Assembly: GCA_019115685.1 (NCBI GenBank)
Contig: DXDC01000123.1
Coordinates: forward strand, 1-14,195
DNA: 14,195 bases
Reading direction: 5' to 3'
From: Candidatus Agrococcus pullicola
GTDB taxonomy: Bacteria; Actinomycetota; Actinomycetes; Actinomycetales; Microbacteriaceae
In this document: piece by piece, positions 1-6,961 of the stretch
How positions within the stretch are numbered: position 1 is the stretch's first letter
Layout of the letters: every line of letters starts with the position of its first letter
Made by a program: the position numbers and the translations under genes
The notes under the pieces: model-generated
The model's database searches: none
What the model saw: the letters and a program-made list of their open reading frames with translations, nothing else
Told to the model about the DNA's origin: nothing

Positions 1-1046
1 GGTAGGTGCGTTCCGTACCTGGCCTCGTACACGGGCAGTAGCTCGTTGATGCCGGGCACCTCGGTCTCGAAGTCTCCGTTCGCCAGGAACGACAGCACCC
101 CCTCCACTTCCAGGATGGGCACGACATCGTCGCAATCCTGCGACCCCAGGTCTCCGACCGTGAGGATCGAGAACGCTGTGCCGGTGTGGCAGGCGCCTTC
201 TGCGCTCGCCATCTTCAGCGGCTGCTGCTCGTACATCAGCTTGGCCAGCCAGTCGCCGGTGAGCGCGACACCGCTGAAAGCGATCAGGCCGACGACGGCG
301 CCGAGCCTGAGCGACTTGATCCAGACGCTGTGGTCGCGCCGGTCGCGCCCAGCGATCTCCTTCGCTTCGCCGACGATCACACGGCCGTTCTCGTCGACCG
401 TGTCGATGCCGTCGCGACGACGTCGCCACAGATGGTACCAGGAGACGCCGAGCAGAATGCCGCCACCCACGGCCAGTGCCCCGAAGATCGCGTGGGAGAA
501 CGCCGCCAGCGCCGTGACATTGGTGAGCACGGCCCAGATGTCGTTCAGCACCGGCCGTCCGTCGATGAGTTCGACGCCGACCGGATGCTGCATCCAGGAG
601 TTCGCGACGATGATGAAGAACGCAGACATGATGGATGCCCAGACAGCGCCCGCGAGCGCTAGCAGGTGCACACGTTTCGGCAGACGCTTCCACCCGAAGA
701 TCCACGCGCCCAGGAAGATCGATTCGAAGAAGAACGCCAGCAGTCCCTCCATCGCCAGTGGTGCGCCGAAGACATCGCCGACGAATCTGGAGTATTCGCT
801 CCATGCCAGCCCGAATTGGAACTCCTGCACGATGCCGGTTGCGACGCCCATGATGAAGTTGATCAGGTAGATCTTGCCCCAGAACTTGGTCATTCTCAGC
901 CACAGCTCGTTGCCGGTGCGCAGCCATCGCCACTGCATGAACACCAGGATCGGGCCGAGGCCGATCGTGAGCGGCACCATCCAGTAGTGGTACACGGTCG
1001 TGATGCCGAATTGCCATCTGGCGATCATCACCGGATCGAATTCCAT
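1..1046 (-). CDS. cydA: Cytochrome bd ubiquinol oxidase subunit I (partial, C-terminus off the left edge)
   Basis: Catalytic subunit of cytochrome bd, the membrane quinol oxidase that reduces O2 to water with high affinity and without proton pumping. Translating the minus strand from the ATG at 1046 gives 348 residues open to the window edge, so roughly the last quarter is missing. Family landmarks seen: N-terminal IARWQFGITTVYHYWMVP with heme-ligand His20, the MEGLLAFFFESIFLG helix with Glu100 and Glu108, SHAIFG with His185, and the quinol-binding Q-loop motif QPLKMASAEG (Lys278, Glu283). Two Q-loop cysteines, Cys286 and Cys305, are spaced 19 apart, matching the spacing of the disulfide pair described in mycobacterial CydA. 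The Met ligand of heme b558 lies beyond the edge. A Shine-Dalgarno (GAGGGAGA) sits just upstream of the ATG. cydB is presumably next, outside the window. Divergent from a BlaI-type repressor and probably controlled by it. Confidence 0.96.
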   Translation of the reverse strand, partial: MEFDPVMIARWQFGITTVYHYWMVPLTIGLGPILVFMQWRWLRTGNELWLRMTKFWGKIYLINFIMGVATGIVQEFQFGLAWSEYSRFVGDVFGAPLAMEGLLAFFFESIFLGAWIFGWKRLPKRVHLLALAGAVWASIMSAFFIIVANSWMQHPVGVELIDGRPVLNDIWAVLTNVTALAAFSHAIFGALAVGGGILLGVSWYHLWRRRRDGIDTVDENGRVIVGEAKEIAGRDRRDHSVWIKSLRLGAVVGLIAFSGVALTGDWLAKLMYEQQPLKMASAEGACHTGTAFSILTVGDLGSQDCDDVVPILEVEGVLSFLANGDFETEVPGINELLPVYEARYGTHL

Positions 1047-1067
1047 GTGGGTCTCCCTCGCGATGAG

Positions 1068-1084
1068 TTCTACCGGTCGTAGAA
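1068..1084. promoter_or_regulatory. Candidate BlaI-type operator, site 1 (TTCTAC-N5-GTAGAA)
   Basis: Perfect inverted repeat TTCTAC-CGGTC-GTAGAA, 17 bp overall, centred at 1076. It lies between the proposed cydA promoter and the cydA start, where a bound repressor would block cydA transcription. Site 2 has the same arms and the same 5-base spacer. The CTAC...GTAG core resembles operators of BlaI/MecI-family proteins, and a gene for such a protein starts 73 bp away. Binding by that protein is an inference. Confidence 0.7.
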
Positions 1085-1096
1085 GTCGTCGTGACC

Positions 1097-1125
1097 ACCC
1101 TAGAACATTTCTACGCCACGTAGAA
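1097..1125 (-). promoter_or_regulatory. Candidate cydA promoter
   Basis: On the minus strand a -10-like TAGGGT (1102-1097) is preceded, after exactly 17 bases, by TTCTAC (1125-1120), a weak match to TTGACA. The putative -35 hexamer is one arm of operator site 2, so a repressor there would occlude RNA polymerase, and site 1 would lie just downstream of the transcription start. Hexamer similarity is modest and no start site is known. Confidence 0.45.
1109..1125. promoter_or_regulatory. Candidate BlaI-type operator, site 2 (TTCTAC-N5-GTAGAA)
   Basis: Perfect inverted repeat TTCTAC-GCCAC-GTAGAA, in which 7 bp per arm pair if the inner G/C is counted. Its centre at 1117 is 41 bp from site 1, close to four helical turns, so both would face the same side of DNA. 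It overlaps the -35 regions of both proposed divergent promoters. A TAGAA-CAT-TTCTA palindrome (1101-1113) overlaps its left side. Confidence 0.7.
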
Positions 1126-1143
1126 GTCTTCGGCGTTTCCCGC

Positions 1144-1149
1144 TACGCT
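1144..1149 (+). promoter_or_regulatory. Candidate -10 element of the BlaI-type repressor gene (leaderless)
   Basis: TACGCT matches the actinobacterial -10 pattern TANNNT and ends 7 bases before the ATG at 1157. No Shine-Dalgarno precedes that ATG, so the mRNA is probably leaderless. Operator site 2 covers the position expected for the -35, which would give autorepression. Confidence 0.5.
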
Positions 1150-1156
1150 GTTGCCC

Positions 1157-1513
1157 ATGGGGGAACTCGAACGTCGCATCATGGACCTGCTGTGGGATGC
1201 CGCGCAGCCGCTCGCAGCAGCCCAATTGCGCGATGCGCTCGACACCGACGGCACAGAGACGCCCGCCATCACGACCGTTCTGACCGTCCTGAGCCGGCTC
1301 GAGCGCAAGAACTTCGTGCATCGAGACCGGAAGCAGCGCCCGCACCTGTACGAACCGGCTCGATCGCGTGCGGAGCACATGGCCGAACTCATGCACGACG
1401 TGCTGCGGCACAGCCCCGAGCAGGAGGCCGTGCTTGCCCGCTTCGTGCGCAGCGCCGGCCCGAAGGAGGCCGAGCTGCTCCGTAACCTCCTGAACGACGA
1501 ACCGGCTCCCTGA
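1157..1513 (+). CDS. BlaI/MecI/CopY-family transcriptional repressor
   Basis: Winged-helix repressor of 118 residues, the usual BlaI/MecI size. The N-terminal half carries the family pattern: LERRIMDLLWDAAQPLAAAQLRDAL, then the recognition-helix segment TPAITTVLTVLSRLERKNFV (residues 35-54) and a basic wing (HRDRKQRPHLY). The C-terminal helices (residues ~70-118) correspond to the dimerisation region, which M56 peptidases cleave to inactivate the repressor in staphylococcal and Bacillus systems. An in-frame TTG at 1151 would add two residues, but the ATG fits the leaderless promoter better. The M56 peptidase gene follows after 10 bp, forming the classical repressor/sensor pair. No beta-lactamase or PBP gene is nearby; the divergent partner is cydA, which suggests respiratory control rather than antibiotic resistance. 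Confidence 0.92.
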   Translation: MGELERRIMDLLWDAAQPLAAAQLRDALDTDGTETPAITTVLTVLSRLERKNFVHRDRKQRPHLYEPARSRAEHMAELMHDVLRHSPEQEAVLARFVRSAGPKEAELLRNLLNDEPAP

Positions 1514-1523
1514 CCGAGCAACC

Positions 1524-2483
1524 GTGACGCTCACGGCACTTTCGTTCGCGCTCGCTGCGCTGGCGGTAGCGCTTGCCTGGCCGGTGCCGATTCTGCTGGA
1601 TCGCGCCCGCTGGCCGCACAGGGCCCCCGCGTTGACGCTGCTGCTGTGGCAGGCCATCGCGCTCGCGGGTGGGCTGTCCATGATCGGCTCGCTCGTCGTC
1701 TTCGGCCTGGCACCGTTCGGCGACTCGCTTCCCCCTGCGATCGCCACGGCGGTCGCGGGCGCGTTCACCTGGACCTGGCAGGACGGCTTCACGGTCTTCC
1801 ATGCCGCTGCACTTGTGTTCGGCGCGCTGCTGTTCGCGCACCTCACGCTGAGCCTCGTCGTCACCACGACTCGAACGGTCCGCGGTGTGCGTCGCCATCG
1901 CGAACTACTCGAACTGCTCAGCAACCCCGCACCTGACGACGAAACCACTCGCATCATCGACGACGAATCACCGTTCGCCTACTGCCTCCCGGGCATGACC
2001 GACAGCGTCACAGTGCTCTCCGAGGGCCTCATCCGACAGCTCACACCGACGCAGTTGCGTGCGGTGGTCGAGCACGAACGCGCTCACCTGCAGCAGCGTC
2101 ACAACATCGTCCTCACCCTGTTCGCGGCGTGGGCGATCGCACTCCCCTGGTTCCCGGTAGCGACGCGGGCACGCCGATCGGTCGAACTGCTCATCGAGAT
2201 GCTGGCCGATGACATGGCGCGCCGAACGGCGCCCGCACGGGATGTCGCGGAGGCGATCAAGCACATCGCCGTCGGATCCAGCACGGGCGGCAGCCATGCC
2301 GCGGCGATCGGCACACCCGCTGACGAACCTGTCAGCCGCGGAGATACCGGCCGACCCCTACCGGCCGAGCTGCGCATCCGCCGATTGCTCGCACCTCCCG
2401 CGCCGTTGCCGCTCGCCGGCAGGGTGGGGCTAGTAACGGTTTCCCTGCTGCTCGTCGGAGTGCCGACTATCGCCATGCTCTAA
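1524..2483 (+). CDS. M56-family (BlaR1/MecR1-like) membrane zinc metallopeptidase without sensor domain
   Basis: Integral membrane protease of 319 residues. Hydrophobic segments at about 1-25, 38-62, 93-117, 194-213 and 299-317 surround a cytosolic catalytic region with the zinc motif HERAH (184-188) inside VVEHERAHLQQRHN, and a downstream ELLIEMLADDMA segment in which Glu225 is the likely third ligand. In BlaR1/MecR1 this domain triggers destruction of the partner repressor. Here the chain ends right after the last membrane helix, so the extracellular penicillin-binding sensor domain of BlaR1 is absent and the inducing signal must be something else. The start is a GTG with only a weak ribosome site, 10 bp after the repressor stop, so co-transcription is likely. 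Substrate identity is inferred from the gene pair. Confidence 0.9.
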   Translation: MTLTALSFALAALAVALAWPVPILLDRARWPHRAPALTLLLWQAIALAGGLSMIGSLVVFGLAPFGDSLPPAIATAVAGAFTWTWQDGFTVFHAAALVFGALLFAHLTLSLVVTTTRTVRGVRRHRELLELLSNPAPDDETTRIIDDESPFAYCLPGMTDSVTVLSEGLIRQLTPTQLRAVVEHERAHLQQRHNIVLTLFAAWAIALPWFPVATRARRSVELLIEMLADDMARRTAPARDVAEAIKHIAVGSSTGGSHAAAIGTPADEPVSRGDTGRPLPAELRIRRLLAPPAPLPLAGRVGLVTVSLLLVGVPTIAML

Positions 2484-2512
2484 GGCTTGTGACGCGAGCG
2501 ACACAGCACCTC

Positions 2513-2531
2513 GCAGGTAAGGCGTACCTAA
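2513..2531. promoter_or_regulatory. Candidate DtxR/IdeR iron box upstream of sdhCDAB
   Basis: GCAGGTAAGGCGTACCTAA matches 14 of 19 positions of the DtxR/IdeR consensus (TTAGGTTAGGCTAACCTAA), including the AGGT and ACCTAA ends, and is itself an AGGTA-N5-TACCT palindrome. It lies about -45 to -27 relative to the start expected from the TAGACT -10 element. Succinate dehydrogenase is iron-rich (three Fe-S clusters plus heme), so iron control is plausible. Whether binding would repress or activate cannot be read from the sequence. Confidence 0.55.
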
Positions 2532-2545
2532 CTTCGCTTCGGGCG

Positions 2546-2551
2546 TAGACT
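2546..2551 (+). promoter_or_regulatory. Candidate -10 element of the sdh operon
   Basis: TAGACT fits the TANNNT actinobacterial -10 pattern and lies 37 bases before the proposed sdhC start. No good -35 hexamer is visible; the expected place overlaps the right half of the DtxR-like box. Confidence 0.45.
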
Positions 2552-2588
2552 GGATACGTCTCTTGATCAAGAAGTAAGGGGAATGCGC

Positions 2589-3014
2589 GTGTCCACAAGC
2601 ACCAGCAACCTCGCAGACGAGACTCCAAAGCCTTCGAAGAACCGCATTGTAGGAACGCTCTACCGCGGAAACGAAGGCATGTGGTCGTGGGTGCTGCACC
2701 GTATCACCGGTATCGCAATCTATTTCTTCCTCCTGGTTCACGTGCTCGACACGGCCACTGTGCGCATCAGCCCCGAGGTCTACAACGCCATCATCGGCGC
2801 GTACAAGAACCCGATCATGGGCCTCGGTGAGATCGCCCTGGTCGGCGCGGTCGTGCTGCATGCGCTGAACGGCATCCGCATCATCCTGGTCGACATGTTC
2901 CCGGCTGTGACGCGTGTGCAGCGTCAGCTGTTCTGGGGCGTCGTCGGCATCTCCCTGGTGTTGATCATCGCATTCTCGATCCGCCACATCCCCAACGTGT
3001 TCGGAGAGCACTGA
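2589..3014 (+). CDS. sdhC: Succinate dehydrogenase cytochrome b556 subunit
   Basis: First membrane-anchor subunit of respiratory complex II; it helps bind heme b and quinone. The sequence has the SdhC signature (MWSWVLHRITGIAIYFFLLVHVLD) and three hydrophobic helices. The second contains VLHALNGIR, whose His (residue 91 from the GTG) is the likely heme ligand. Start choice: the Shine-Dalgarno AAGGGG (2576-2581) ends one base before the ATG at 2583, too close, but seven bases before the in-frame GTG at 2589, so I place the start there (141 residues; 143 if the ATG is used). It overlaps sdhD by one base (TGATG), indicating translational coupling. First gene of the sdhCDAB operon. Confidence 0.93.
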   Translation: MSTSTSNLADETPKPSKNRIVGTLYRGNEGMWSWVLHRITGIAIYFFLLVHVLDTATVRISPEVYNAIIGAYKNPIMGLGEIALVGAVVLHALNGIRIILVDMFPAVTRVQRQLFWGVVGISLVLIIAFSIRHIPNVFGEH

Positions 3015-3466
3015 TGACGATCGATAACCCGAACTACGCATACCCCGCGCGCTCAACCAGGCGTCGCGGCATCAACCTCGAGAAGGCCGGCTGGATCTTC
3101 ATGCGCGTCTCAGGTGTCGTGCTGGTCGTGCTGATCTTCGGACACCTCTTCTACAACCTGATGTGGACCCCCGGCGGCATTCAGGCTATCGACTTCGGCT
3201 TCGTCGGCGGCAAGTTCGCGGACCCGTTCTGGCAGTGGTACGACGTCATCATGCTGTGGCTGGCCATCATCCACGGCTCCAACGGCGTTCGCACGATCGT
3301 CAACGATTACGTGCACAACAAGACGGTACGCGGAGTCCTGCTCTGGGCCATCCTGCTCGCAGGTGCCGTGCTCATCGTGCTGGGCACCCTCATCACGTTC
3401 ACATTCGACCCGTGCCCGACCGGCGCATCCGCTGAGTTGCTGCCGTCGTTCTGCGCGGACCTGTAG
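3014..3466 (+). CDS. sdhD: Succinate dehydrogenase hydrophobic membrane anchor subunit
   Basis: Second membrane anchor of complex II, 150 residues. A basic, polar N-terminus (residues 1-25) precedes three hydrophobic helices at about 27-50, 73-96 and 106-131. The motif MLWLAIIHGSNGVRTIVNDY is typical of actinobacterial SdhD, with His87 a candidate heme ligand. The ATG overlaps the sdhC stop by one base. The C-terminal tail holds two cysteines (FDPCPTGASAELLPSFCADL) that could pair outside the membrane; that is a guess. sdhA follows after 20 bp. Confidence 0.93.
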   Translation: MTIDNPNYAYPARSTRRRGINLEKAGWIFMRVSGVVLVVLIFGHLFYNLMWTPGGIQAIDFGFVGGKFADPFWQWYDVIMLWLAIIHGSNGVRTIVNDYVHNKTVRGVLLWAILLAGAVLIVLGTLITFTFDPCPTGASAELLPSFCADL

Positions 3467-3486
3467 CGAGAAGCTCGTAAAGGACT

Positions 3487-5298
3487 ATGGCAACTACGAA
3501 GAAGAACTCCACGGCTGGCGAGATTCGCGACGGCATCCACTACCACCAGCACGACGTCGTCATCGTCGGCGCGGGAGGTGCGGGGATGCGCGCGGCGATC
3601 GAGGCGGCCCCGCACGCATCCACCGCGGTGATCACCAAGCTGTACCCGACCCGTTCCCACACGGGAGCTGCGCAGGGCGGCATGGCTGCGGCGCTGGCCA
3701 ACGTTGAAGAAGACAACAACGAGTGGCACACCTACGACACCGTCAAGGGCGGCGACTACCTCGTCGACCAGGATGCCGCTGAGATTCTGACCCGCGAGGC
3801 CATCGAAGCCGTGCTCGACCTCGAGAACATGGGTCTGCCCTTCAACCGCACGCCGGAGGGCAAGATCGATCAGCGTCGATTCGGCGGCCACACGCGCGAA
3901 CACGGCAAGGCTCCCGTCCGCCGCGCCTGCTACGCGGCCGACCGAACCGGTCACATGATCCTGCAGACGCTCTATCAGAATTGCGTCAAGCACGGCGTGA
4001 ACTTCTTCAACGAGTTCTACGCGCTCGACCTCGTCATGGCCGAGGTGGACGGCAAGCAGCGCGTCGCCGGTGTCGTCGCCTACGACCTCGCCACCGGTGA
4101 CATCCACGTCTTCCAGGGCAAGTCGGTCGTCTTCGCAACGGGCGGCTTCGGCAAGATCTTCAAAACCACCTCGAACGCCCACACGCTCACGGGCGACGGT
4201 GTCGGCATCATCTGGCGCAAGGGTCTCCCGCTCGAGGACATGGAGTTCTACCAGTTCCACCCGACCGGCCTCGCCGGCCTCGGCATCCTGCTGACCGAGG
4301 GTGCCCGCGGTGAGGGCGCGATCCTCCGCAACGCCTCCGGTGAGCGCTTCATGGAGCGCTACGCCCCCACCATCAAGGACCTCGCGCCGCGCGACATCGT
4401 GGCGCGTTCGATGGTGCAGGAGGTGCTCGACGGTCGTGGCGCCGGCCCGAACAAGGACTACGTGTACCTCGATTGCACGCACCTGGGGGCCGAGGTGCTC
4501 GAGGAGAAACTGCCCGACATCACCGAATTCGCCCGCACCTACCTGGGCGTCGACCCGGTGCACGAGCGCGTACCCGTGTATCCCACCGCGCACTACGCGA
4601 TGGGCGGGATCCCGACCAACAACGACGCCGAAGTTCTCGCCGACAACGAGACGGTCGTACCCGGTCTCTACGCGGCCGGTGAGTGCGCGTGTGTTTCCGT
4701 GCACGGCGCGAACCGTCTCGGTACCAACTCGCTGCTCGACATCAACGTCTTCGGTAAGCGTGCCGGCGTCAATGCCGTGGAGTACGCCAAAAGCGCCGAC
4801 TTCGTCGACCTGCCGAGCGATCCGGCAGGGGAAGTCGTCGGGATGCTCCAGCAGCTCCGCGACGGCACTGGCGAGGAGTCCGTGGCGCAGATCCGCAAGG
4901 AGCTGCAAGAGGCGATGGACATGAACGCGCAGGTCTTCCGCACCGAGGAGACACTGACGCGAGCCACCGAGATCGTGGCCGGACTCCGCGATCGGTACAG
5001 GAACATCAAGATCCACGACCGCGGCAAGCGCTTCAACACCGATCTGCTGGAGGCCGTCGAGCTGGGCTTCCTGCTCGACCTGGCCGAGGTGCTCGTGCTC
5101 TGCGCGCTCAACCGCAAGGAGTCTCGCGGAGCGCACATGCGCGACGACTACCCGAAGCGCGACGACGCGAACTTCATGCAGCACACCATGGCGTACCTCT
5201 CCGGCGACCCGCACTCGTCGACGGCCGTAGACCACATCCGCCTGGATTGGAAACCCGTCCGCGGCGGCAAGTACGAACCGCAGGAACGAAAGTACTAG
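3487..5298 (+). CDS. sdhA: Succinate dehydrogenase flavoprotein subunit
   Basis: Catalytic flavoprotein of complex II, oxidising succinate to fumarate; 603 residues, normal for the family. Seen in order: the Rossmann FAD motif [14 protein letters not shown] (24-37); SHTGAAQGG with His58, the residue that covalently carries [23 protein letters not shown] (His258); [13 protein letters not shown] (Glu271, Arg274); PRDIVARS (Arg302, active-site arginine); [11 protein letters not shown] (His369); and [13 protein letters not shown] (Arg410). These cover the substrate- and flavin-binding residues expected of an active enzyme. AAAGGA lies a few bases before the ATG. sdhB starts 8 bp after its stop. 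A long antisense open frame opposite this gene is a composition artefact. Confidence 0.98.
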   Translation: MATTKKNSTAGEIRDGIHYHQHDVVIVGAGGAGMRAAIEAAPHASTAVITKLYPTRSHTGAAQGGMAAALANVEEDNNEWHTYDTVKGGDYLVDQDAAEILTREAIEAVLDLENMGLPFNRTPEGKIDQRRFGGHTREHGKAPVRRACYAADRTGHMILQTLYQNCVKHGVNFFNEFYALDLVMAEVDGKQRVAGVVAYDLATGDIHVFQGKSVVFATGGFGKIFKTTSNAHTLTGDGVGIIWRKGLPLEDMEFYQFHPTGLAGLGILLTEGARGEGAILRNASGERFMERYAPTIKDLAPRDIVARSMVQEVLDGRGAGPNKDYVYLDCTHLGAEVLEEKLPDITEFARTYLGVDPVHERVPVYPTAHYAMGGIPTNNDAEVLADNETVVPGLYAAGECACVSVHGANRLGTNSLLDINVFGKRAGVNAVEYAKSADFVDLPSDPAGEVVGMLQQLRDGTGEESVAQIRKELQEAMDMNAQVFRTEETLTRATEIVAGLRDRYRNIKIHDRGKRFNTDLLEAVELGFLLDLAEVLVLCALNRKESRGAHMRDDYPKRDDANFMQHTMAYLSGDPHSSTAVDHIRLDWKPVRGGKYEPQERKY

Positions 5299-5306
5299 GG
5301 GGGACG

Positions 5307-6113
5307 ATGACTGAGGCAACGAAGGAAACTCCCGCACCGAATGCGGAGACCGAAGAAGAGATCGAAACGGTAGTCGAGATCGACGAGGCCGAGGAGGCCC
5401 CGCGGCCGTTCACCGTGACGCTCAACATCCGTCGGTACGACCCCGAGGTCGACGACGAGCCGCGCTGGGTGGACTACGACGTCGAGATGTATCCGACCGA
5501 GCGCATCCTGGACGCCCTGCACCGCATCAAGTGGGAGCAGGACCCGACGCTCGCGTTCCGACGCTCTTGCGCGCACGGTATTTGCGGCTCGGATGCCATG
5601 CGGATCAACGGCCGCAACCGGCTGGCCTGCAAGGCGCTCGTGAAGGACTTCGACATCTCCCGCCCCGTGTACGTCGAGGCGATCAAAGGCCTGCCGCTCG
5701 AGAAGGACCTCATCGTCGACATGGAGCCGTTCTTCGACTCCTACCGCGAGATCCAGCCCTTCCTGCAGGCGTCGAGCAAGCCGGAGCGTGAACGTCATCA
5801 AACGATCGAGCAGCGTGCTCGTTTCGATGACACCACGAAGTGCATCCTGTGCGCGGCGTGCACGACATCCTGCCCCGTGTTCTGGACCGACGGCCAGTAC
5901 TTCGGCCCGGCCGCGATCGTGAACGCGCACCGCTTCATCTTCGACTCTCGCGACGAAGCATCGCAGGTTCGCCTCGACATCCTCAACGATCGCGAGGGTG
6001 TATGGCGCTGCCGCACGACCTTCAACTGCACCGAGGCGTGCCCGCGCGGTATCGAGGTCACGAAGGCCATCGCCGAAGTGAAGCAGGCGATGATGCGAGG
6101 CGTGAAACTGTAG
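5307..6113 (+). CDS. sdhB: Succinate dehydrogenase iron-sulfur subunit
   Basis: Electron-transfer subunit of complex II, 268 residues. The [2Fe-2S] site is SCAHGICGSD...LAC, with Cys88, Cys93, Asp96 and Cys108; the spacing is the same as E. coli Cys55, Cys60, Asp63 and Cys75, so an Asp ligand is retained. The [4Fe-4S] ligands are Cys179, Cys182, Cys185 and Cys245, and the [3Fe-4S] ligands are Cys189, Cys235 and Cys241. The open frame extends back into sdhA, but the ATG at 5307 has a strong Shine-Dalgarno (AGGGGGGA) and is the credible start. Residues ~11-31 form an unusually acidic extension (Glu/Asp-rich) ahead of the conserved fold. Last gene of the operon, followed by a terminator. Confidence 0.97.
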   Translation: MTEATKETPAPNAETEEEIETVVEIDEAEEAPRPFTVTLNIRRYDPEVDDEPRWVDYDVEMYPTERILDALHRIKWEQDPTLAFRRSCAHGICGSDAMRINGRNRLACKALVKDFDISRPVYVEAIKGLPLEKDLIVDMEPFFDSYREIQPFLQASSKPERERHQTIEQRARFDDTTKCILCAACTTSCPVFWTDGQYFGPAAIVNAHRFIFDSRDEASQVRLDILNDREGVWRCRTTFNCTEACPRGIEVTKAIAEVKQAMMRGVKL

Positions 6114-6129
6114 CGCCGCCCCGAACACC

Positions 6130-6178
6130 AAGCAGGCGAACGCCGCGCTCCTCGATGGGTTGCGCGGCGTTCGTGCTT
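6130..6178. terminator. Bidirectional intrinsic terminator between sdhB and the lipoprotein gene
   Basis: A perfect 12-bp stem, CGAACGCCGCGC (6137-6148) with GCGCGGCGTTCG (6162-6173), has a 13-base loop. It is extended by AAGCA (6130-6134) pairing with TGCTT (6174-6178) across a two-base bulge. It sits between two convergent genes, ending at 6113 (+) and 6186 (-), so it can serve both. There is no long T tract, as is common for actinobacterial terminators. Confidence 0.85.
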
Positions 6179-6185
6179 ACCTCGG

Positions 6186-6851
6186 CTAGTCGACGCGCTG
6201 CGTCAATTCCCGATACAGGTCTTCCGTGTAACCCGCGAGTTCCTGCGTCGTGATGCCCGATGTCGAATACGCGGTCACTGCGATGAATCCGTCATCACCG
6301 ACCATGAAGCAGGTGTACCAGGCGATCTCCGTACTCGACTGCGAATTATCGGTGCCGCAGACCGCCGGGCCCACGTAACGCAGGTTGTCGTAGCTCGCGA
6401 GTCGGTTGTTGTAGCCGACATAGTCCTGTGCGACGGTCACCGAAAGGATCTGGTAGTCGGCGCTGGTATAGATCGTGGTGACGAAGTTGCTGTAGTGCGT
6501 GATCTGCGAGGAGTGCGTGAAGTCGCCGAGCGCATCCGGAAACTCGATCATGAGCGAATCCGGCCAGATACGCTCCGGCTGGTACCTCGGCGGGGTGGCG
6601 TCGTGACGAGGTGTGCTGTTGTCCCCTCGCGTCAGCCCGTCGGCGTCCTCCTCATCGGGCGAATAGTCGCTATCGGGCGGCAGACCGGAGTCCTTCGTCA
6701 CTTCCGGTTGCGCGTACGGCACGTCCTCCGCTGTCGGAGCCGGGTCCTGATCGACATAGGTGGGTGCTGACGAGCATGCGGCGAGTACGAAACCGGCAAG
6801 CAGGAGCGTGGCTAACGCCAAAACGCCTCGCCCGAACCGCCGACTCGCCAT
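6186..6851 (-). CDS. Putative lipoprotein of unknown function
   Basis: I do not recognise the family. The 221-residue product begins with a type II signal peptide: basic start (MASRRFGRG), hydrophobic core, and lipobox LAAC with Cys26 as the lipidation site, so it should be anchored on the outer face of the membrane. Residues ~27-85 are a Pro/Asp/Glu-rich low-complexity linker. Residues ~90-221 look like a folded domain (start PERIWPDSLMIEFP) rich in Tyr, Thr and Ser, with two cysteines (VCGTD and YTCFM) about 17 apart that may form a disulfide. An in-frame TTG at 6872 would add seven residues, but GGGGG five bases before the ATG at 6851 supports the shorter form. It lies downstream of ptsI on the same strand with a 110-bp gap that contains a possible -10 (TAGCAT, 6904-6899), so it may have its own promoter. 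Confidence 0.8.
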   Translation of the reverse strand: MASRRFGRGVLALATLLLAGFVLAACSSAPTYVDQDPAPTAEDVPYAQPEVTKDSGLPPDSDYSPDEEDADGLTRGDNSTPRHDATPPRYQPERIWPDSLMIEFPDALGDFTHSSQITHYSNFVTTIYTSADYQILSVTVAQDYVGYNNRLASYDNLRYVGPAVCGTDNSQSSTEIAWYTCFMVGDDGFIAVTAYSTSGITTQELAGYTEDLYRELTQRVD

Positions 6852-6961
6852 ACTCACCCCCGATTTCGGCAATCAGAGTCCGAAGACCGTGCTTCGTCAT
6901 GCTACCCACCGTTCGCGAGAACTGGCTGGGAGAGTGCTTGACGATCGCAATCTTGCCGTCG

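Noticed and set aside
46..870. A 274-codon plus-strand open frame at the left end
   Set aside because: It is the antisense shadow of cydA, which is recognised residue by residue on the minus strand.
1151..1156. TTG at 1151 as the start of the BlaI-type repressor
   Set aside because: It would add only two residues, has no ribosome site, and lies closer to the -10 than the ATG at 1157, which fits leaderless initiation better.
3307..5337. A 676-codon open frame on the minus strand opposite sdhA
   Set aside because: It mirrors sdhA codon positions and its product is low-complexity, rich in Val, Glu, Asp, Arg and His, with no family features. Long antisense frames are expected opposite GC-rich genes.
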